Part shown: positions 30,401 to 40,939 of the stretch, one piece after another
Position numbering within the stretch: the stretch's first letter is position 1
Layout: each line of letters begins with the position of its first letter
Source of the DNA: Purshia tridentata
Taxonomy: Eukaryota > Streptophyta > Magnoliopsida > Rosales > Rosaceae
Length of the DNA: 64,000 bases
Direction: 5' to 3'
Assembly (NCBI GenBank): GCA_003254885.1
Contig: QANT01004704.1
Coordinates: forward strand, 1 to 64,000
Program-made: the position numbers and the translations under genes
Notes under the pieces: generated by a model
What the model was told of the DNA's origin: nothing
What the model saw: the letters and a program-made list of their open reading frames with translations, nothing else
Databases searched by the model: none

Positions 30401-33400
30401 CCATCTATCTACAAGTTTCTCTGTGCTTAAATCATCACCATGAACAAGTCCTTTACTGGTTGTGAGCTTAAGTTCCTTAAATACTTCAATCTTAGGTTTC
30501 TGACGTATGCCCCAATGTTGGTTTTTGTTTGAACGAATAGAATGACCTATGCGGCGCCAAGAAGAAAAGTGTGACCTGCAATGTCAGAAAATCTGTCATT
30601 ATAATTTGAGAAGAATACAGCTGTAGTGATTATATGGTTTGAACATTAATGATGCCAACCTGCGGATATCCTCAGCACTAATCTCCTCATTAGATGAGAG
30701 AGCATAATCCATTGACTGAGTGACTGCATCAAGCATATTTTCACTATTTTTGCTCAACAAATCAGATGTGGTTACTTTAGTGTGAAATTGGTCACTCTGG
30801 CATCCTGGGCTGGTTTTTCTTCTTTTAAGGAAACGTTCCATGATTGAGGCTTGCTTTTTTATGGAAAGTTGCTTTTTCAATTCAGCTTCTTCCTTTTCTC
30901 GACGACGTTGTTCTTTTTCAGCATCTTCTTGCTGTTTCCTCTGCAGTTTCCTGTTTTCAGACTCTTCTTTCTCACGACGCTTTTCATCCTTTTCCGACTC
31001 CTCTTGCAGCCGTTTTAGCTCCTTCTCCTGAAATATTCCTACAGTTAATGACAAGACAACTAGGAGGAAGCATCAAAATTTTCAATTATTGTCCCAACAA
31101 ATAACCTACACTTTGCCATTCTTCCTTTTGATGCTCACGTTCTAATCTTTTTTTCTCTTTCTCAGCCTCCCGTTTATCTCTCTCCATTTGTTTGAGCAGC
31201 AATTTCTCTTCTCTTTTTGCTTCCTTCTTTGCCCTATGACAATAGTTAAACAAAAACAACCTTAACGAAAATAAAATATGAATTTGAGACACTATTACTG
31301 ATACTCACTGCATATACATACATGTCTGCACCATTTTTCAGTGATAGGTGATCCATTAACGAGCGAATCTTTGCCTCACATAACACTTTATCAAGCTGTT
31401 CTGATGCCTTCATCAAGTGATGTATGTAACTTTGATCGCTCTCTGGCTTTTGTAATGCCATTATCATTGCTAAAACAAACAAAAACATTAGTAACTTGCC
31501 TTAAAACCAAAAAAAAATGAACAATGACAGCGTTTAAATTGTTCAAATGGAGCATGGAGTCACAGACACAGCAAAACCAACTTATTTTCTTTCCATAATC
31601 AAATCAAAATGAATAGACAAAACCTACATCCTTGAGCTGAATTCATGTGTACACAGTGAATAGACTAGCAAGCCATGAGACAGGCTCCAGAACTAAAAGA
31701 AACATTGTCAACAGGTATAAAATAGGGATAAAATATTGGTATGTTCTACTCAGGGGCGGAAGGTAAGGTTGGCTAATCTGGGCTGTAGCCAGGGTAAGCC
31801 CAACTCAAAATCATTGTTTATATATAAGCTAATAGCCCAAATTGATATATCAGCTCCAGAACTAAAAGAATCATCATCAACAGGTATAAGATATTGGTAC
31901 GTTCTACTCAGGGGCAGAAGGTAAGGTTGGCTAACCTAAGCTGCAGCCTGGGTAAGCCCAACTCAAAATCATTGCTTATATATAAGCTAATAGCCCAAAA
32001 ATCCTATGTATAGCCCACTACCCCAGCCCACCCTCAATACTATGAAAATCAGCCCACCTAAGATTTAAATCCTGGCTCCGCCACTGGTTCTACTTCTCAT
32101 CAGTGTACAACAGAATAGAGCTCCACTTTGCATCAACTTTAATTACTCTACAGTCTCAATGGACATAAAGTACAGGTTGAGGATGTGATTTTTTTGGTGA
32201 AGTTGAGGATGTAATTAATAACTTATTCAGATACAGCCCAAAATTAAGAGTGAGGTTGATACATCGCATCGTTCATCCATATTATGTAAGGAACTCATAC
32301 AACAACCAAACCAGACATGTATTTAAGGAAGCATATATGTACCAGAAACTGCAGTAATCCTCTCATGGATCTTTCTTCGACAAGTACGCCTAATATTCAA
32401 TACTCCACGCACAGATGCTGGCATCAACTTTACATCCCTTGTCTATACAATAAGAAAGTATAATATTTAATATACCAAAGAAAGTACAACTGAAGGTGAC
32501 GAACAACAAAGATTAGTGTGACTGAACAAAAAAATTTAAGAACAGAGAAATTCAAATATTGAGTAAACAAAAAGAAAAGAAAATAGGAAACAAAAAGAGA
32601 CTGGCAGGGTATTCCCTCCCAGCACCAAATTAAGTATACCCACAATCAAATGCAATTAAATGAAGAACCAGACATACCCAAGAAGCACCAAAATTCATAT
32701 AAGATTTACATAAACACTAGTATACCCCAAGAAACACAATAGTCTAAACAATATAAACCTAAACATAAGTAACTAGCTAGCAGAAGTTCATAAAATCTAT
32801 CACCACAATTCACGAAAATACAAAAGAACAAAAACGAAAAATAGGCAAACCCAATAATCAAAAACCCAAAAAAAAACAAAGCCAAACCAAGACAATTGGC
32901 AAAATAACTAAAACATTCACCAAAACTTTAAAATAAACAAAACCATCACCTCCCAACACCAAAGACACGACTCGGAGTCGTCCTCCAACACATCGGCATC
33001 AACATTCGGCACGCCGTACATCGCTCTCTTCCCAACAAGAAGCACAATGCTCTTTACAGAGGCCAAAGTCACATTCCCAAAACGATCATTCCCGTTCTTG
33101 ACCTTCTCGAAAACCTCGTCAACAAGCTTTGACAATGGCAGCCTACTCTCTTCTATCAAAGCCCCAATGACCGAATCTACATTGTTACCACATTGCTTCA
33201 AATCTAAACCCACTCTTTGACCCATTACTTCCCTGTAGAACCCAAACAACCCATAGAGCTGTTTGCGAAATGATTCGATCTGAACCCCTTTTGCCTCAAG
33301 TCCCAAGCATTCTAGCCCTAAGCTAGCCCTCTTTCGCTTCTGGGTCTTCTTCACTGGATGTTGGTCGTTGGATTTCTGGCCACTTGGGCCATCTTCCCCG

Positions 33401-33426
33401 TCGATTGCCACCACTTCACACATCAT
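27485..33426 (-). CDS. FAS1: FAS1, large subunit of chromatin assembly factor CAF-1
   Basis: Thirteen exons, 844 residues: 33426-32950, 32442-32343, 31469-31322, 31233-31110, 31027-30660, 30575-30255, 29474-29393, 29315-29175, 28957-28949 (9-nt microexon), 28731-28318, 28104-27967, 27783-27738, 27651-27485. FAS1 with FAS2 and MSI1 deposits H3-H4 on newly replicated DNA in the nucleus. The KER region (exons 4-5, about residues 242-380) is a long Lys/Glu/Arg coiled coil (EKEAKREEK, RREKEE runs). Exons 6-8 hold the conserved ED region, HPFRKDPDLDYDVDSDEEW and an Asp/Glu-rich block. Exon 10 starts GVPVDRMD, and the C-terminus carries KSAGRTKSIATFFLKRCLPP. Phases are consistent across all exons. 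Two E2F motifs lie upstream. Intron 2 holds a hAT MITE and intron 6 a 117-bp tandem repeat. Arabidopsis FAS1 is of similar length and is also beside FT. Confidence 0.95.
29604..29835. repeat. 117-bp tandem duplication in FAS1 intron 6
   Basis: Two head-to-tail copies (29604-29720 and 29721-29835), nearly identical, sharing 'actattgaatcaaaag' and 'catgtaaagcactcaag'. High identity implies a recent duplication. Confidence 0.9.
31751..32086. mobile_element. hAT-type MITE in FAS1 intron 2, internally duplicated
   Basis: Left end CAGGGGCGGA, right end TCCGCCACTG, flanked by the 8-bp target duplication gttctact (31743-31750 and 32087-32094), diagnostic of hAT. A 169-bp tandem duplication (31685-31853, then from 31854) includes host flank plus the left part of the element, so duplication followed insertion. 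No transposase is present. Confidence 0.85.
32176..32216 (-). mobile_element. Micro retrotransposon tail insertion in FAS1 intron 2
   Basis: The phrase gttgaggatgt(g/a)att occurs at 32176-32190 and 32202-32216, flanking only about 11 bases, which with the adjoining T run read poly-A preceded by TTCACC on the minus strand. It resembles an extreme 5'-truncated LINE tail. Confidence 0.5.
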
Positions 33427-33822
33427 TTTCGAAACCTAGAGCAAGAAAACTCCGATTTAAACAAACCCAGATGAAATTTCACAGATTAAAAGCCCAAACA
33501 CCTAGAAAATCTGAACCAGACGCAAGAACTTGGATCATATGGATGCGAGATACACAAGTGAACAGATGACTACCTCAAAATCCCTAGTGACAGAAGTAGT
33601 GGCTTTTGAAATATTTTCACCCTTTTTTCTTCTTTTCTTTCTTTTCTTTGTGGAATTTCTTTTCTGATAAAATGGGTGATGGATGGTGGAGACGTGTAGC
33701 GGCAAGCAGATATATAAATTAATAATTTTGAAACACGAAACAAATTCTATTTCCAAAAATAATAAACAAAATGGGTTTTGGAGATCCAAATAAAAGTCTT
33801 TTTTAATCATCATAACTTTTGC

Positions 33823-33894
33823 TTTTCCCGCCAACGAATTTGGGCCGTTTGGCTCCAAATTGCAAACACTCTGTGCCCTTTTCGACTTTGGCGC
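33823..33894. promoter_or_regulatory. Two E2F sites upstream of FAS1
   Basis: TTTCCCGC (within 33823-33832) and TTTGGCGC (33887-33894) both match the E2F consensus TTT(C/G)(C/G)CGC. They lie about 400-470 bp upstream of the FAS1 start codon. E2F control of FAS1 at G1/S is established in Arabidopsis. Confidence 0.7.
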
Positions 33895-34291
33895 CCAATT
33901 CTTTGGGTTGCGCGGTTGTCGCTATTGCGCGCCGAGACACGTGGTGAACCTCTCACTTGCGACTTGCGAGGACTCGTGGCGGCGTGGAATAGCAATATGC
34001 TTCAAATTACAATTTCTTAACATTGTGTTTTTTTTGGAAGATCAACAGTGATAAGAAAGTTGAACTCGGAAGTTGTAATTTGAAAATTTACGATCTTTAA
34101 TTTTCTTATTTGTCATAATTAATAATAAATTTTTAATATTTTCCCGGAAAAAATATGAAAATTTGGGATTATTAGAGTATAAAATCTCACATAGAAATGT
34201 TTCCAACAAGTGATCTTCTTTGGTTGGTCTTGAGGAGCAAAACGTCATTTCAATTGCCATGACGAGACTGAGGAGGGTGTACATAATACCT

Positions 34292-35036
34292 ACGAGTGTA
34301 ACTCGACAAGTTGAAAACTCAACCTAAGCTCAATTCATGTTTTAGTTTTCGAGTTTAGGCTCGGATTTAAATTTAGATGGATTTCAAAGAAATGAACTTC
34401 TCACAATTCAACCTCAATTCGAGTTGGACTCGGATTGAGTTTGGGTTTTCTAATTCTTTCGAATTAGATTTAACTCGCAAAATCAATAAACTAGTTGGTT
34501 TTAACTCGTGAAAAAAAAAAATTTATTAAAAAAATTATAACACAATTACCTTAATTAATCAATCGTTATAATTCATAACTTTATATATTGACTAGGTTTA
34601 AATAAAACAAATTCAAGGGTTCAACATGAAGATAAAATAATAATAACAACATCACAATCATATTGCTAACAAACATCATAGTTTAGGTTTTATTCAACAC
34701 AAAAATATATAAAATTAAATACATATTTTGACCTCCTTTTAAATCTCTAGTTCACCTTAAATAACAATATATAAAATTATATTACTAATTTAAACAAAAA
34801 TATAATCTAATATATATTATAGCATAATACTAATACAAATCGAGTTCATAATTTAGATTGGAATTCAGGCTTGGGTTATGTTTGGGCTTGGGCTTGGGCA
34901 TGCATGACCTCTACCCAAGCCCAATCCAGAAAAATTCAGGTGGAGGTTTAGTTTAAACGGATTTTGACTTTTTCAAACCTTCCCACACGGATTCAAACAC
35001 CATATTAATTCGAGAGGGCTAAAGTTGCACCCCCAC
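34292..35036. mobile_element. Non-autonomous hAT-like element
   Basis: The 8-bp direct repeat taatacct (34284-34291 and 35037-35044) flanks a 745-bp AT-rich segment. Its ends are weakly inverted (GAGTGTAACT left; GGGTGCAACT, read inward, right). No coding capacity. The inside is rich in 'aactcga' and 'gggcttgggc' words typical of hAT-derived repeats. Confidence 0.65.
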
Positions 35037-35044
35037 TAATACCT

Positions 35045-37866
35045 ATGTCATAGTGTGTACAAATACCAAAAGAACATTTTCATATGTAGATATTTGACCT
35101 TTATATAGACATTCAGTACTTGGCAATTGCCATTCGTATAGATGACGCAGAGTAATGGACGATTGGGTTTAATACTGCAAATATAGCTTTGGGCTTCATT
35201 AGTTGTTGGGCTTTTGATTTAGGGCTAGTTATGTGCAAGGTCGCATAATGGGCCTCTTCATAATACTCTCTCAACCATGACCCCATAGTCGGCTATTCGA
35301 ATATTTTATCTATGGCACGTGGCCCAATTTTGTTGGGGACCTACGGGCGAAGACTGAAAGTAGACAAAATATATGGGGTGTAGGTCCTACATAAGCACAA
35401 GGTTATGACAAGTGATTTCCAAATGCTTATTTCAAACACTACATTTAGTAGAGATCCAAGTAACTAATTAGTCAATTAATAATATAGATTTATAGTATTA
35501 CGTAGCAGTATAATATTGTTATGTGTATATATGTAATTAGGAAGATTGGAAATGTAGGCAACAAAGTGAGATCGATAGGGTTTGATTCACGAAATTCGTT
35601 GATGATTCTTGAATGTAGTTATCAGGTCATTGAAAAGCAAAAAGGGTGGTTTCCCTTTTCACTTTTTGTAAGTGGAGAGAGGACTTTAATTATCAAAATG
35701 ACGGGCGTATTTTAATTGGTAGGACGCAAGACATATGAGTATGATGGAGATGGAGATAAAAAGCGTATGCTTTATGGGCGGATATTGGAATTCGGAGTTG
35801 TGGCTTAGGGCTTTAGGGCTTACCCACCGGTCCACCACGCACCATGTGAATACCTACTTTCCATATTGGGAAGGTTCTCTAGCGACCAATGCCAACTTGT
35901 TTATCTCTAAAACACTAAAAGTATGCCCCATTTTCACAACCCATAAACATCCAATCGATTCTCGGCCCTTGATTCGATTCCAATGTTCACTCGTTTTTTC
36001 ATCATCCATTTTATTCATTGTCCCTAAAAAACTACTCCCAAATATCCCATTCTGCCAACTTCATCAGTATAAAGATACACCAAAAAAGTAATTAACTACC
36101 CCCACAATATCAATATGTGTTCGATCTATAACCGCTACGCTCTGAAATATCAACAAATATATATTAAATAAATAAATTTTAAAAAATTGTACTGTCAATA
36201 GAGAGATAAAAGAAAAAATCCAATATATTACATAGATCGATGGAAGCTATGAGCTAGTGACAGAGCATTGAATCTAGAATCAAGTCGTCGTGACATAGGC
36301 TACAGTACTAATCAGTAAGGGCAGTAGGCCATCCAGTAGTACCAAGTATCATACAAAACTTAACATTTAGCTTCCTTCTTCCACTCTTCCACCCTTTTCC
36401 TCTTGTTTTGCCGATTAAAACATTTATGATAATGTGGCAGAAAACTCTCTCTACCAGCTTTACTCATATTAGCACGTAAATATATAGGATAAAAAGTTAC
36501 ATATACAATAAAGTAATCAAAAAAATATCTGCAAGCCCAATTAACTAATGAACAGGGCAATATTTATTAGTAGACAAGTAGTCTGGGTCTCCTCTACCTT
36601 GGTTATATAAAAGTATGTACAATGACTTATTTAGCAGATCGAGACAGTACAGCTGATCATCGATCCATGTTTGGACACGCGTCAAATTAAATACAAGATC
36701 AGTAAACCTAATATATATAATAGATGGTTTGAATCTTTGATTATTATTAATATATTTGTTATAAAGGGAATAATTTTGAATAATGGTAATGTTGACATGC
36801 ATTAATTATTTCAAAATGTACTCTCTGCCATTGCATATATATCATGGACCAACAAATTTATAAGATAGTGGGAAGTGGTTGTTCAATGGGAAATTACAGG
36901 ACAGATCAAGTGTGAGTAGACAGTGATTAAGTGGTAGCAGCTCATCTGGTCTACCAGTACCGAGTATGATGCATGATAGTTGATGCAGTTTGCAGCCCAC
37001 TATATTTTTGTCTTTCAGAACTTAAGCATATATATCTTGTCATGTTGTATGCGATTCTACATGTTTATTGTAAATTTAGTAATAACTACTAGTAATGCAA
37101 GGTTTATATTAATGTCAATATATTATAGGCAAATTTGCATAAATTAATACCACACATACTATATAAGCTAAATAACATCTACTCCTTTCTTCAGTGCATG
37201 ATCGGACTAAGCTATAATAATTTTAATTATCAACCATGTGTTACTATTAATTTTTTAAAAACAAATAGCAAAACACAGTTTTGTTCTTGCCCACAAATCC
37301 AAACACCCAAAATTATTTATTTCTACTTAGCAACATTAAAACCTCACCATGTTATGTGAACTTCTTATGTCGCCATGTATTGGAAATGCAAAATAATTTT
37401 ATTTTATTTTATTTTATTTCTGTACGTTTAAAATGAAAAATCAAGATTAATTCAAAGGTAACGGCATAATGCATATATTTTATCTTCATAAGAACCCAAA
37501 TGAAAGTCAAAGTAACTAGAACCCGAATGAATATATATAATAGCTGGAGATGAGTATTTTAATATATATTTTTGTTTATATGATATATAAATGTAGGTAG
37601 GCAGAAATAATTTTTGGTGTAATGATAGCCAGAAGTTGATGGTTGGAGAAAAGAGCAGATGCTGACAATTAAGGTGTACGATGATGGGCATGGCCGGGGA
37701 GCTTTGGACCGACAAGGCATAAAGTAGTCTGATGGATGAATGGGAATAAATTAAAAGTTTTAGCTGGTCCACTACTATTGCATATATGACTGACTTACTT
37801 TACTTTTACGTACAGTTGATGAAAGAGGAAGGGCATATATCATGATCGCCATGGTTCGATCAAAGC
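35045..37866. other. AT-rich intergenic DNA upstream of FT
   Basis: No gene supported. Two short frames at 35521-36091 have no recognisable product. The stretch probably includes distal FT regulatory DNA, but no element was recognised with confidence. Confidence 0.5.
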
Positions 37867-38598
37867 TAGTAGTGCACATGGTTTGGTTATTCAATCTACA
37901 AATTATTATTTATATCTAATTTATAATTTGTGGTATAGTTATTTTTATATTCATATTTAATACGTACACAAATTCAGATATCTATAAAATTAGATTGGAT
38001 CGGATCGGATAATAAATAATATCTAAATAATAACATAAAAATTATTTAGTAATTACACAATATAAAAATTACCTCTCAAATTAATTCAATAGTTACATAA
38101 CATATTATATAAAAATTATAAACTATATACTATTACTATATGAACTATAATAAACTATATATTATAAACTATAACATTTTTTTTTTGGCCAAGTATAAAC
38201 TATAAACTATATATATTTATAATTTTTATAATAGATTTCATTATCAAACTAATTTAAATACTCTAAACTTAAACTATATAGTAACATATATATATAGTTT
38301 ATAAACTATATGGTATTATAAACTATAATAGGGGCTTTGATTTACTCTATAATAAGAATTAAACATATACAAACATATATAAACTAATTAATAATTTGAT
38401 ATATATAATTTGCAAATCGGATCGTATTGGATATATTCGTGGTTTTCAATATTGATATCCATATCCGATCCACAAATTGCGAATCGGATTAGATCAATAT
38501 CCACAAACGAGAAATTGCGAATTGGATCGGTATAATATTCACAATTGCAGATCAAATAAGATCGGTAAGTGAATTTTCGGTATATTTGTACACCCCTA
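37867..38598. mobile_element. Non-autonomous hAT element about 390 bp upstream of FT
   Basis: The 8-bp target duplication atcaaagc (37859-37866 and 38599-38606) flanks 732 bp. Inverted ends TAGTAGTGCACA (left) and TAGGGGTGTACA (right, read inward) match at 9 of 12 positions. Interior AT-rich with repeated 'ggatcggat' and 'aaactata' words. No transposase frame. Confidence 0.8.
38163..38204 (-). mobile_element. Micro retrotransposon tail nested in the hAT element
   Basis: Minus strand reads CTTGGCC followed by poly-A (38180-38193), the same tail word as at 8571. It is flanked by tataaactata on both sides, but the host sequence is itself made of such words, so the duplication is weaker evidence here. 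Confidence 0.5.
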
Positions 38599-38790
38599 AT
38601 CAAAGCTAGGAAAATTAGTAAGGATCAAAAGATATTATATATGAAAATATCATAGTTGGAAATCTCGCAAAAGGCAAAAGAGATGGAATCTATATTCTAT
38701 TGGTTGTACCAAAAAACAAAAGCAGTTGCTAACTGGCATGGCAGGGCAAATACCATGCATGCTATCTAACAGGTCCTTTGATCCATCGAG

Positions 38791-38798
38791 TATAAATA
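38791..38798 (+). promoter_or_regulatory. TATA box of FT
   Basis: TATAAATA, 188 bases before the FT start codon, in sequence free of other open frames. Distance allows a leader of about 160 bases. Confidence 0.7.
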
Positions 38799-38985
38799 CC
38801 AATGGGTCTCCGGAATTTTATCAGAAGCCAAACCAGGCGTCAAGGTACTAAAATATCAGTTATTTATATTCAGCTAGCTAGCCCTAGCTAGCCACGGCTA
38901 AGTTATATATATATACATACTTGATAGATCAGCTCGGTGTAGCTAGCTAGCTTGCTTGTGCCTAGCTCGTAGGTAAATTCTCAAT

Positions 38986-40290
38986 ATGCCTAGAGACAGG
39001 GACCCCCTTGTTGTTGGAAGAGTGATAGGAGATGTTTTAGACCCCTTTACAAAGTCTGTTTCTCTGAGGGTGACTTACGGTAATAGAGAGGTTAACAATG
39101 GCTGTGAGCTCAAACCTTCCCAAGTTGTCAACCAACCAAGAGTTAATATAGGTGGGGATGATCTTCGGACCTTTTACACTCTGGTAAGTTCGCTACTTTG
39201 ATGTATAGTTCATTTTTAGATTTACTTTCACTGTATCTATCTATTAATTTGTTTCTTCCATCTCATGCATGCATACATGCTATATATAGCTCCATCTCCA
39301 TCTTGCATGCATCTTTAATTAAGACGTCATCTCGACCATTCTTTCTCTTGCATGCACAATTTAATTAATTTGTTAATTTTTATCATATATATAGGGTTTA
39401 ATTTCCTCGATATATCTTATATATCAATCTTACATCAATTGCAGGTCATGGTAGATCCTGATGCACCCAGCCCAAGTGACCCCAACCTAAAGGAATATTT
39501 GCATTGGTGTGTTCTCTCTCTCTCTCTCTCTCTCTGTCTCTGTCTCTCTCTCACACACACACGCTCAGTAACTCAGTAACTCAGTAACTCAGTACTGATA
39601 TTTATGAATTGTACCCACCTTTTTAGGTTAGTGACTGACATTCCAGCAACAACTGGGGCAAGCTTCGGTGAGTACTTTTTATCTACATTTTACAACGGTT
39701 GATCATTAATTGAATTGCGTTATAAATATATAGATATTTAATTTTTAACCATTATGAGGTCAACGGTGAACATGCAGGAGTGGTAAAAGCTGAATATATA
39801 TTCCACGGAAAATAATTCAAATTAAGGACAACACACGCTAGCTATGTCCTATTGGGCTTAAGCTGTACATGTAAAGACTAAAGGGCCTTTCGGGCTTTTG
39901 GCCTTCGATTCAAGGCTTTATAATTTGGTTAGTTATAAATTAATAAGAGCTGGATGATCCATTTAAGCTGACAATTAACAATATTTAACAGTATGATCGA
40001 TGGTTCGTCGATAAAAATTAATGTATGTATATAATAAATACATGGTTGTACATAATTATGTTGCAGGGCAAGAGATAGTATGCTATGAAAGTCCGCGGCC
40101 AACGGTGGGGATTCATCGCTTTGTTTTGGCGTTGTTTAGGCAATTGGGTAGGCAAACTGTGTATGCTCCGGGGTGGCGTCAGAATTTTAACACCAGAGAC
40201 TTTGCGGAGCTTTATAATCTTGGATTGCCGGTGGCTGCTGTCTATTTTAACTGTCAAAGGGAGAGCGGCTCTGGCGGAAGAAGAAGATGA
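38986..40290 (+). CDS. FT: FLOWERING LOCUS T (florigen, PEBP family)
   Basis: Four exons, 38986-39183, 39445-39506, 39627-39667 and 40067-40290; the middle exons are 62 and 41 nt, the hallmark of plant PEBP genes. Product of 174 residues. FT protein moves from leaf phloem to the shoot apex and with FD and 14-3-3 activates floral genes. Visible motifs: [10 protein letters not shown] (residues 70-79), Tyr84 (Arabidopsis Tyr85, the activator residue) in KEYLHW, the GIHRF motif (115-119), and an FT-type segment [15 protein letters not shown] (127-140), with Gln139 (Arabidopsis Gln140). These separate FT from TFL1-type repressors. C-terminus ESGSGGRRR. Intron 2 starts with a CT/CA microsatellite just past the donor. 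The sequence agrees with my memory of Prunus FT. It sits next to FAS1 as in Arabidopsis. Confidence 0.98.
39511..39562. repeat. CT then CA microsatellite in FT intron 2
   Basis: A CT run followed by short CA repeats, a few bases inside the intron donor, then four copies of 'actcagta'-like units. Likely length-polymorphic. Confidence 0.85.
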
Positions 40291-40541
40291 CGACTTGGAT
40301 ATTATAACCAATATATTTATATATGTAAGATCATAATTAGTGTGGTAATTAAATAAATAATAAGGAATGATATATATACATATAGTAGCTAGTAACAATA
40401 ATTTAGCTATTTGCTAGCAATCTACAATGATATGTATAGTTCCTATCAAGGTGTTAAATTTCGTTTTTTGGGGATATAGAAATTTTAACACCAACCTATT
40501 TATTTTTCGCCGAAATTTCCAAAATCACCGAAATTTGGGCA

Positions 40542-40939
40542 AAATTTCGCCCACTACTCACACAAAAAACCCAAATTGATGGCTTTCTGGTTGGTTGTTG
40601 AGGTAAGGGAAGGGTACCATGAGGTCTAGCTCGATAAGAGGAAGAGATCTTGGGTGGTTTGGGGTCTCGTCGTGGCCGGAAATGGAAGATTGCCGGCCGG
40701 AAGGTGTGACTGGTTTTGCGTCGCTGCGTCTTCGTGGATGAAATTTCGCCCACTACTCACACAAAAAACCCAAATTAATGGCTTTCTGGTTGGTTGTTGA
40801 GGTAAGGGAAGGGTACCATGAGGTCTAGCTCGATAAGAGGAAGAGATCTTGGGTGGTTTGGGGTCTCGTCGTGGCCGGAAATGGAAGATTGCCGGCCGGA
40901 AGGCGTGACTGGTTTTGCGTCGCTGCGTCTTCGTGGATG
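40542..40939. repeat. 199-bp tandem duplication downstream of FT
   Basis: Copies at 40542-40740 and 40741-40939 start aaatttcgcccactactc and differ at only a few bases (for example ttgatgg / ttaatgg). GC content is much higher than in surrounding DNA. It lies within a larger repeat-like block that continues to about 41300, probably transposon-derived. Confidence 0.9.

Noticed and set aside
30840-31104. Ser/Phe/Cys-rich plus-strand frames
   Set aside because: Antisense shadow of the Lys/Glu-rich KER coiled coil of FAS1.
35521-36091. Short plus-strand frames between FAS1 and FT
   Set aside because: No similarity to known families and no splice or promoter context; probably chance.
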